A stretch of DNA of 16,378 nucleotides from Chitinophagaceae bacterium (GTDB lineage Bacteria > Bacteroidota > Bacteroidia > Chitinophagales > Chitinophagaceae). Below are positions 6,815 to 13,134 of this stretch, piece after piece (within the stretch, counting starts at the first letter, position 1; the number at the start of each line of letters is the position of its first letter). The notes under the pieces are model-generated. The model ran no database searches. It was not told the origin of the DNA and saw only the letters and a list, made by a program, of their open reading frames with translations. The translations under genes and the position numbers were made by a program. The DNA lies in NCBI GenBank assembly GCA_025924755.1, contig JAICHT010000040.1, positions 1 to 16,378 on the forward strand, given 5' to 3'.

Positions 6815-8053
6815 ATGACTATGACGCGTAAACAACATTTTATAATCATTTTAATTCTTGGTTCACTTTCCACTATCAGTCCTTTTTCCATTGATATGTA
6901 TTTGCCCAGCTTTATAGCTATTGCAAAAGATTTACACAGCACGGTTTCCAAAATACAGCTATCGCTTACCAGCTATTTTATTGGTATCTCTATAGGCCAG
7001 TTGATATATGGTCCGTTGCTGGACCGGTTTGGAAGAAAGTTGCCATTATATGCGGGCCTTGCCGTATATGTAGTGGCATCTTTAGGTTGTGCCTTTGTTC
7101 AATCGGTAGATGTGTTGATTGGGATGCGTTTTATCCAGGCATTGGGCGGTTGCGTAGGTTTAGTGGCTTCCCGGGCTTTGGTGCGGGATATTTTCCCGGT
7201 TTCAGAAACCGCAAAGGTTTTTTCGCTGCTGATGCTGGTAGTGGCTGTATCGCCTATGCTGGCGCCTACTATTGGCGGCTATGTTACCGTAGCTTTTGGC
7301 TGGCATGCCATCTTTATAATATTAGCAGTTATTGCAGCTTTCATATTGTTTGCCAGCTATTATGCATTGCCCGAAGGCAAAAAGTCCGATGCCTCTTTAT
7401 CCTTACAGCCTAAACATATTTTAAGCAATTTTTTTAAAGTTTTCAGGCAGCCGCAGTTTCTTACCTATTCGATTTCAGGTGCAATTGCCTCAGCAGTTAT
7501 CTATGCCTATGTCTCCGGATCGCCGGATGTTTTTATGGATATCTATAAGGTAGATGAAAGATTTTACGGTTGGATCTTTGCGTTTATTGCTATTGCCATT
7601 ATCGGTTCCAACCAATTGAACCGGCTTTTTTTAAAATGGTTTACCAGTGAGCAACTCATGCTATACGGACTTTTATGGCAGATCTTTGTTGGAATCTTTT
7701 TAATTGCAGGGGTACAATATGGCTGGTATGGCTTATATGGTATTATAGCTTTAATCTTTTTATTTATGTGCGGCCAGGGGTTAACGGTTCCAAATGCCAC
7801 GGCGCTTTCACTGGCTCCTTTTTCCAAGCTGGCCGGCAGTGCCTCTGCCCTATTTGGCGCCTTTCAATTAGGATGCGGGGCTTTAGTATCGGCACTGGTG
7901 AGTATTTTTCATAATCAAACTGCTATGCCAATGGTCATGCTTTTCCAAATCTGCTCCATCATTAGCTTACTGGTATTGATTGCCGGCACCAGGGCTATAA
8001 AAAAGATAAGCAAAGCAAAGGCAAACGACCGCACGGTTGAATTAGTGATGTAG
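6815..8053 (+). CDS. Bcr/CflA-family multidrug efflux MFS transporter
   Basis: The 412-residue protein has the twelve-helix pattern of the DHA1 drug:H+ antiporters. The Bcr/CflA signature is strong: STISPFSIDMYLPS in helix 1 (about 19-32), motif A as GQLIYGPLLDRFGRK between helices 2 and 3 (about 61-75), RFIQALGGCVG in helix 4, and motif C as VSPMLAPTIGG in helix 5. Relatives export drugs such as bicyclomycin and chloramphenicol, or small metabolites; the substrate here is unknown. The start ATG at 6815 is followed by a second in-frame ATG two codons later, and either could be used. It is divergent from mprF, with 108-114 bases between them depending on the mprF start. The PAP2 phosphatase gene follows 38 bases downstream in the same direction, so the two may form an operon. 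Confidence 0.93.
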   Translation: MTMTRKQHFIIILILGSLSTISPFSIDMYLPSFIAIAKDLHSTVSKIQLSLTSYFIGISIGQLIYGPLLDRFGRKLPLYAGLAVYVVASLGCAFVQSVDVLIGMRFIQALGGCVGLVASRALVRDIFPVSETAKVFSLLMLVVAVSPMLAPTIGGYVTVAFGWHAIFIILAVIAAFILFASYYALPEGKKSDASLSLQPKHILSNFFKVFRQPQFLTYSISGAIASAVIYAYVSGSPDVFMDIYKVDERFYGWIFAFIAIAIIGSNQLNRLFLKWFTSEQLMLYGLLWQIFVGIFLIAGVQYGWYGLYGIIALIFLFMCGQGLTVPNATALSLAPFSKLAGSASALFGAFQLGCGALVSALVSIFHNQTAMPMVMLFQICSIISLLVLIAGTRAIKKISKAKANDRTVELVM

Positions 8054-8091
8054 TATGCACGCCAACTTTTAGCTAAGCAATAAATAGTAAA

Positions 8092-8784
8092 ATGGAAGCA
8101 AAAGAAAATATTCAAAAGAAGGTAAAAGGAGTTTCAATACGGTTTCTTATTACTCTTGGTATCTTTTTGATTTTCTTTCTTATTTTTTTAGCCATAACAG
8201 ATGAAATGGTACTCGAGCATGAAAATGCACTGGATTTTAAAGTGTTTCATTTTCTTTCCGCCTTTATCACACCGGCCCATACTTCCATCATGACGTTTAT
8301 TACTTTTTTCGGGTCTGATTATTTCTTATTGCCTGCTTATCTTTTATTGATCGGATATTATTTTTTCTTCAAAAGAAACTCGCATTTATCCTGGAATATT
8401 TTAGCGGTAGGCGTAAGCAGCACCGCCATTTTATTTCTGCTGAAATTTATATTTGAAAGGCCACGCCCTATTGACCCGGTTATAAATCATGTTAATGGTT
8501 TTAGCTTTCCCAGCGGCCATACATTTTGCGGCTTTACCTTTTTTGGAATTCTAATTTATATTGTATGGCATACGGTACACATAAATTTTTTAAAGTGGCT
8601 GTTTTCTTTTTTGCTATTTGCCTTTGCATTTTTTATAGGTTTCAGCCGGGTGTATTTACGGGTACATTATGCCAGTGATGTGGTGGCGGGATTTTGCCTG
8701 AGCATTGTGTACCTGGGTCTTTCTTTTTGGGTTCTTCAAAAGATAAAAGCCTTAAGGATTAACTCCACTGTTGGTGAAGTGTAG
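8092..8784 (+). CDS. PAP2-superfamily membrane phosphatase
   Basis: The 230-residue integral membrane protein has about six helices and an intact PAP2 active site. Signature C1 is K118-x6-R125-P126 (within KFIFERPRP), C2 is PSGH at 140-143, and C3 is S185-R186-x5-H192-x3-D196 (SRVYLRVHYASD). The catalytic residues should face the periplasm, where such enzymes remove phosphate from lipids: undecaprenyl pyrophosphate, phosphatidylglycerol phosphate, phosphatidic acid or lipid A. The exact substrate cannot be told from the motifs. Position next to the MFS gene and close to mprF/virJ suggests lipid recycling or supply of phosphatidylglycerol (inference). The start ATG at 8092 fits MEAKENIQKK, a cytoplasmic basic leader before the first helix (about 16-36). 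Confidence 0.93.
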   Translation: MEAKENIQKKVKGVSIRFLITLGIFLIFFLIFLAITDEMVLEHENALDFKVFHFLSAFITPAHTSIMTFITFFGSDYFLLPAYLLLIGYYFFFKRNSHLSWNILAVGVSSTAILFLLKFIFERPRPIDPVINHVNGFSFPSGHTFCGFTFFGILIYIVWHTVHINFLKWLFSFLLFAFAFFIGFSRVYLRVHYASDVVAGFCLSIVYLGLSFWVLQKIKALRINSTVGEV

Positions 8785-8867
8785 GCCTTAAGGCTTCTGA
8801 AAACTTACTCCTTATTGATAAAATTTAATGGAGTTTCAATACTGTTTAACAACAGAGCCATAGTATA
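8785..8867. other. Intergenic region between convergent genes, no clear terminator
   Basis: This 83-base gap separates the stops of the PAP2 gene and the small secreted-protein gene. It holds short dyads: GCCTTAAGGC (8785-8794), CTGTT-TAAC-AACAG (8842-8855) and TAGTATACTA (8861-8870, running into the stop codon of the next gene). None is a GC-rich stem followed by a T run, so no intrinsic terminator can be called. Confidence 0.4.
8830..8847 (+). repeat. 18-base near-copy of a segment from the start of the PAP2 gene
   Basis: GGAGTTTCAATACTGTTT at this site matches 8128-8145 (GGAGTTTCAATACGGTTT, PAP2 codons 13-19) at 17 of 18 positions, in the same orientation. One copy lies near the 5' end of the gene and the other 46 bases after its stop. 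It may be chance in AT-rich DNA or a small duplication scar. Confidence 0.25.
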
Positions 8868-9248
8868 CTAGTAATTATCATGTCTGAAATGGCGACGGTT
8901 GTAATAGCGATCATCATTGTATATACGCTCATGGCCATATGACCGGGTGTATGGGTTGTAATGAAATTCACGCCGTTCGCTATGCTTAGTATCCCATCCC
9001 TTCATGCGGCCTCTAGTTTCTCTATTATTAAAAGAATACGACCTGCTATTGTTATCATTTTCATTGTACGCCCTGTTTTCGTCTTCCCTGTATACAGTAT
9101 TATTATGATTATCAGGCAAATTGCTGCCCCGGTTTTCATAGCCATTTCTACCGTTACGTTGGTTATCATGCCAATTCCTGTCACCGGACTGTGCGAATAC
9201 TGAAGTCAAAATTCCAAGAGAAAATATAAGTGTAAACATCTTTTTCAT
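8868..9248 (-). CDS. Small secreted Asn/Arg/Tyr-rich protein of unknown function
   Basis: The 126-residue protein begins with a convincing signal peptide (MKKMFTLIFSLGILTSVFAQ, cleavage after about residue 19). The mature part is of strongly biased composition, with about 20 Asn and 18 Arg in 107 residues and many Tyr, Asp, His and Gly. It has almost no aliphatic residues, so it is probably disordered and positively charged, and should be periplasmic or exported. I recognise no domain. There are no cysteines and no exact repeats, only recurring short NxR, RxY and NNR patterns. The start ATG at 9246-9248 directly precedes the signal peptide. It is downstream of the MG2/plug gene on the same strand, 111 bases away, and convergent with PAP2. 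No consensus promoter was found, so independent transcription is uncertain. Confidence 0.75.
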   Translation of the reverse strand: MKKMFTLIFSLGILTSVFAQSGDRNWHDNQRNGRNGYENRGSNLPDNHNNTVYREDENRAYNENDNNSRSYSFNNRETRGRMKGWDTKHSERREFHYNPYTRSYGHERIYNDDRYYNRRHFRHDNY

Positions 9249-9359
9249 GATAGTATATTTTATTTGTATTAATAAGATTACTTACACTTACTGATGTTTA
9301 CAAAGGGAGTGTTAAAGCACCTATCGTATATGGATAAAAGGAAGCACCTTAGTACCCTA

Positions 9360-11798
9360 TTATTTCACATCAATTGTAAACGAAGTGATACCAGCCTTGC
9401 CTTCATCAGTGATTCCTTGTATTACAATATTGTATTTCCCTTTTATATCGGAGGTATAAAAATGAAAACCCGCTTTTCCATCTGGGCTGGTTGTCATATT
9501 GGGCAACCAGTATAATACATTTCTAAAATCTGGAACTCTTTCTGAGATAGCATTGTCAGAATCATATGTAGGTGAATAAAATTTACGTTTCAATTGCAAT
9601 CCTTCATAGTCCAACACGACCGCATGAGGGTCAAGCTGAAGATTTTCCATAGTACCATTATACGTACTGAAACTAATGATACCATCAAAAATAAAAGGCC
9701 CATAAAAATAGCGGCTGGTAACTACCTCCAGCTTTTTAACTTTCAGTGGGTCGTAGCTCATTATTTTATCCGCTTCAAACACCGGCACGCCATCCAGTAA
9801 TACCAACGGTTCGCCATCGTAAAAGCCTATTACCGGGTCTCTCGATCCTATTTCCCTGGCCACAGGCAAATGGTATTGCCCTTTCCTTTTTCTTACGCCC
9901 ACTTCCTGCACGTACTCACGCAGCACTTCTTCCATGGTAGTAAACCGGGTGTATTCATCCAGCATATACGTTTTGCTTGCCAACCCATAGAAGGGAATGG
10001 TATCAATATCAGGTGCACCAAAATGCTGGAGTTTTGCTGCCTCATATGCATTTTGCACCTGCATACCAATGCTGCGTTTATTGATGGATTGCTGAAGACC
10101 TTCAGATATGGTAAGTGGTGGCAAAAAAGCCGGAGTATATTTCTCAGAGAATGGATTGGCAACTTCTATCCGGTAAATAGAATCGGTTTGTGCGTCAGTT
10201 TGTACAACCATTTCGTTTTGTCCATATAGCTTCTTTGTATAAAAATAGATGCGACCGCTGCTATCGCACATGGCATTATAAAATTGTCCTTTTGTGCCAG
10301 GCACGGATAAATACGTGCCTACATTGTTGGCCGTTTTGCCGGTTACCATATCAACTACTTTACCCGAAACAATATGCCCGTCATATTCCGGCTTGTATTC
10401 GAACGAGGCAATTTTATTTTTTAAAATATCATCCCAGCTAAACCTTCGCCAGCCATGCGTAAGCAACAGGTTATCTGTAGCTACTTCCGCCTCCGTACCC
10501 TGAGCTGTAAAATAATAATCTGGTGATTCAATATGACCCTGCAAACCGGATGTAAGCCACAAATAATTAAATATGTTGTTTTCATCTGCTGTTTGCAACG
10601 AATCCAGTTTGTAAACTGCTACCGACATATTAGCAATACTCTCATTTTTTGTTTCGTCTTTTGCATCAACGGAAACGGTTACTTTTTTGCGGGAAGTATA
10701 TTGCTGCAGATCGCTGGTAGCACGAACCATCATTTGCTGTAGTGGTTTTTTAAAATAAAGCCGTTCACAAACGGGTTGTTTTTTATCGTTAAAAACTGTT
10801 AACTGCGAAATGCCATCACCTAAAATATTTTTATCCAGAAAAAATTCAGCAAGGCCATCCCGTAGTCTCGATTTTTCTGCTACTTTCACTACCTGCATCG
10901 TTTGCCCAAAAAGAAAAATATCAGGGGCATCAGCCGCAGATTCCCTGTCTGCCTGTACCGTAACTTTAAGTTTGCCATTGCCTTCATCGCTTAAGTGCAT
11001 TACATATCCATGTTCATAAATTTTTGGCAATTGCTGTATGCTGCTTTTACCATCGGCTGTTTTTACAATTGCCCTGTACGTATGGCCTTGCGCAGGAGTA
11101 AATGAAAAATTGCCCATACCAAACTTCAACGCCTGAAACCTGAGTATGGTATCGTTTCGATCATCTAACAACGTTCCGGTACAGTCAACTCCTTTACCCC
11201 ATTTGCCGGTTATTTCAAAACCAACTTTACTTGTTACGGCACTCACTAAATTGCCACCTTCCGGGAAAAAACTAATATGAATTGCGGCGGAATCTTTTAC
11301 TACCGGAAGGTTCAGCGGCTTCAAGGAATTTATGATTGCTATCGGTTTTGAAAAATAAAAATCAGCACGGAAATTTTTCATCCAGTTCGTATACGCCCTG
11401 AAAGTATAATTACCGGAATTTACAGAAACCGGCAGGTAAAACGATCCATCACCCATACCTTTTTTTAATTCAATTTTTGCCTGCATGCGTGGCTTATTAT
11501 TTTCATCCAAAAGTTCAACATAGGCTACTTTACTTACATCTGCCAAATGGTTAGTTCCTGCCGCTACATTGTAAATTTTAAACCATATGATTTCTCCAGC
11601 CAGATAAAAATTTTTATCCGTATGCACGAATAACTTTTCCTGAAAGGTTGTATTATTGAATGTATTGAACTGATGCGGTAAACTATCGAATGAGTTATAC
11701 TGCGCCGCCGCCGAAAAAGAAAAGTAAAAAATTCCGGCAAGAACGCAAGGCATTAACTTGTAAAAACTTAAACAATATAAACCAGTAAGCTTTCGCAT
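9360..11798 (-). CDS. Large exported protein with MG2-like domains and a TonB-plug-like domain
   Basis: The 812-residue protein has an N-terminal hydrophobic export signal (about 14-32, FSFSAAAQ). A macroglobulin (MG2)-like strand motif follows at about 53-77, QEKLFVHTDKNFYLAGEIIW. The middle part is beta-rich repeat material. At about 615-718 lies a stretch like a TonB-receptor plug: TTMEEVLREYV, PLVLLDGVPVFEADKIMSYDPLKVKKLEV, then FDGIISFSTY. The C-terminus has the Ig-like ending LPNMTTSPDGKAGFHFYTSD...GKYNIVIQGIT. There is no outer-membrane barrel. Such proteins recur in Bacteroidota near TonB-dependent receptors and DUF4249 lipoproteins; their role is not established. It is last in the same-strand run of receptor, DUF4249 gene and DUF4249 remnant, and starts 31 bases after the remnant's stop. 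A surface or periplasmic partner of the receptor is the likeliest role (inference). Confidence 0.8.
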   Translation of the reverse strand: MRKLTGLYCLSFYKLMPCVLAGIFYFSFSAAAQYNSFDSLPHQFNTFNNTTFQEKLFVHTDKNFYLAGEIIWFKIYNVAAGTNHLADVSKVAYVELLDENNKPRMQAKIELKKGMGDGSFYLPVSVNSGNYTFRAYTNWMKNFRADFYFSKPIAIINSLKPLNLPVVKDSAAIHISFFPEGGNLVSAVTSKVGFEITGKWGKGVDCTGTLLDDRNDTILRFQALKFGMGNFSFTPAQGHTYRAIVKTADGKSSIQQLPKIYEHGYVMHLSDEGNGKLKVTVQADRESAADAPDIFLFGQTMQVVKVAEKSRLRDGLAEFFLDKNILGDGISQLTVFNDKKQPVCERLYFKKPLQQMMVRATSDLQQYTSRKKVTVSVDAKDETKNESIANMSVAVYKLDSLQTADENNIFNYLWLTSGLQGHIESPDYYFTAQGTEAEVATDNLLLTHGWRRFSWDDILKNKIASFEYKPEYDGHIVSGKVVDMVTGKTANNVGTYLSVPGTKGQFYNAMCDSSGRIYFYTKKLYGQNEMVVQTDAQTDSIYRIEVANPFSEKYTPAFLPPLTISEGLQQSINKRSIGMQVQNAYEAAKLQHFGAPDIDTIPFYGLASKTYMLDEYTRFTTMEEVLREYVQEVGVRKRKGQYHLPVAREIGSRDPVIGFYDGEPLVLLDGVPVFEADKIMSYDPLKVKKLEVVTSRYFYGPFIFDGIISFSTYNGTMENLQLDPHAVVLDYEGLQLKRKFYSPTYDSDNAISERVPDFRNVLYWLPNMTTSPDGKAGFHFYTSDIKGKYNIVIQGITDEGKAGITSFTIDVK

Positions 11799-11829
11799 CT
11801 TTTAATATTAACTTTTAAAAAATTTCATA

Positions 11830-11969
11830 TTATGGCAAATAAGAGGGTTTCAGGTTAGTGCCTCCTTGCAACGTACAATCTGCACAGAATGCGTAAGTGC
11901 CATTAATTCCTATATATGCCCACAACCAGCAATTGCTAACCCTCAAATAATAATCAAACAACTTCTCAT
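11830..11969 (-). pseudogene. Remnant of a second DUF4249 gene (C-terminal tail, most of the gene lost)
   Basis: On the minus strand, one frame reads AYIGINGTYAF and then CADCTLQGGTNLKPSYLP before a TAA at 11830-11832. This aligns with the end of the intact neighbour, QYVGI then CVDCTLRGGVNVKPSYW. From the first Cys to the shared Tyr, 12 of 16 residues match, but only 34 of 48 bases do, and several differences are synonymous. The frame meets stop codons just upstream of about 11970. In another frame an ATG at 11967-11969 begins MRSCLIII before a stop, faintly like the lipoprotein start MRRYVYIVLIL of the neighbour, so this may be the two ends of a gene whose centre was deleted. That last step is speculative; the C-terminal match is plain. 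Confidence 0.75.
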
Positions 11970-12004
11970 GCCTTTATTAAAAATTGAGCATTTTAATTAT
12001 ACTA

Positions 12005-13123
12005 TTACCAGTAACTGGGTTTCACGTTAACGCCTCCCCTCAATGTGCAATCCACGCACTCAGGCGAGGACGAGTAATAGCCTACCAGCGTTATCCCTAC
12101 ATACTGCGGCGCATAGGGCAAATAAAAAGTAGGGTAATAGAATTTTAAACTATCCGCATTGTTAGGTATGATCACATTGGTGCAATTCATCTGAAAATAC
12201 CATCCGGATAACTCATTGCTGGAAATAAACAGCCGCTTTTGTTGCAATGACGAAACCGCTACATATCCAATTACCGGCTCTTTGGCGTCTGTGGTGCAAT
12301 GTATATTCCCTTTCATTTGCGATGGCTGTGCATCAAACAGCGAACCCAGCGATTCATTGTTTTTTTTCATAGTAGAATAAAACTGGTAAGCGGCGCTATC
12401 TAAAGCATATTGTTTCAAAAGCATACTATAGCGAACGCTCATCTTTTCGTCAGGAGCAAGAACGAATAAAAGTGGATTTTTAAATATAACATCTGATTCG
12501 AGCTTTGCAGACGAGCCTAATATTATATTGTTTGAATGCGCATACTTCCAGCAGATATTATTTTGAGGATTTGGATCATAGTCTACAGTGCCATTACTAT
12601 ATTTTAAACTAGTAGGATATTGCGAGTGTATTTCCCAGGTTTCATCATAATCCCATTTATAATAACGGGTATTGTTCTGCGGGTCGTGCGTATTGGCATA
12701 AATTTGAAGGCCTCCATTTACCTGTTCCCAACTTATGCTATCAATAGGCGGCGTTTGTTTTACGGCTACAAAATCCGAAAGATATTCTTTGCCATTATTG
12801 GTGTTTATCCGCAGCCGGTATTTTACATTATTATTTAAGTTTAACTGTTCGGATGTATAAATCCCGGCGCCGGTTTCAGTTAAAGAATATTCCGAATTAT
12901 CATCACCTTCCACATTTACCCTTGCCATTGATTCGGGATTTATAGAGGCATTGTCTGATAATTTAACGGTTCTGGAAAGCTGGATAGTAGTGGGTCCTTC
13001 GCCGCTATTAATAAAACCTTCTACCACCAGGTAATTGGTAGTGCTTTCTATAATTGGCGGATCGTATTTTTCTCTGCAGCTTGCCGTTATTAATATCAAA
13101 ACGATATATACATATCTTCTCAT
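12005..13123 (-). CDS. DUF4249 outer-membrane lipoprotein
   Basis: The 372-residue protein begins with a lipoprotein signal peptide, LILITASC, giving Cys16 as the lipidation site. The N-terminal region NYLVVEGFINSGEGPTTIQLSRTVKL (about 31-56) and the C-terminal CVDCTLRGGVNVKPSYW (Cys356, Cys359 to Trp372) are hallmarks of the DUF4249 family. The family is largely restricted to Bacteroidota and is almost always encoded beside a TonB-dependent receptor. By analogy with SusD-like proteins it may be a surface partner of the receptor, but this is not established. It follows the receptor gene after 11 bases. The remnant of a second copy lies directly downstream. No residues suggest enzymatic activity. 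Confidence 0.92.
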   Translation of the reverse strand: MRRYVYIVLILITASCREKYDPPIIESTTNYLVVEGFINSGEGPTTIQLSRTVKLSDNASINPESMARVNVEGDDNSEYSLTETGAGIYTSEQLNLNNNVKYRLRINTNNGKEYLSDFVAVKQTPPIDSISWEQVNGGLQIYANTHDPQNNTRYYKWDYDETWEIHSQYPTSLKYSNGTVDYDPNPQNNICWKYAHSNNIILGSSAKLESDVIFKNPLLFVLAPDEKMSVRYSMLLKQYALDSAAYQFYSTMKKNNESLGSLFDAQPSQMKGNIHCTTDAKEPVIGYVAVSSLQQKRLFISSNELSGWYFQMNCTNVIIPNNADSLKFYYPTFYLPYAPQYVGITLVGYYSSSPECVDCTLRGGVNVKPSYW

Positions 13124-13134
13124 GCTATGCTAAA

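Noticed and set aside
6742..6951. Minus-strand open frame across the mprF/MFS intergenic region
   Set aside because: Most of it is antisense to the start of the well-supported MFS gene, its composition resembles no protein family, and no promoter was found for it.
9315..9349. AAGCACCT occurring twice (9315-9322 and 9342-9349)
   Set aside because: An eight-base direct repeat with a 27-base step is too short to separate from chance and matches no known element.
9294..9515. Plus-strand open frame starting in the gap beside the MG2/plug gene
   Set aside because: It is largely antisense to the 3' end of the MG2/plug gene, with no recognisable motif and no promoter.
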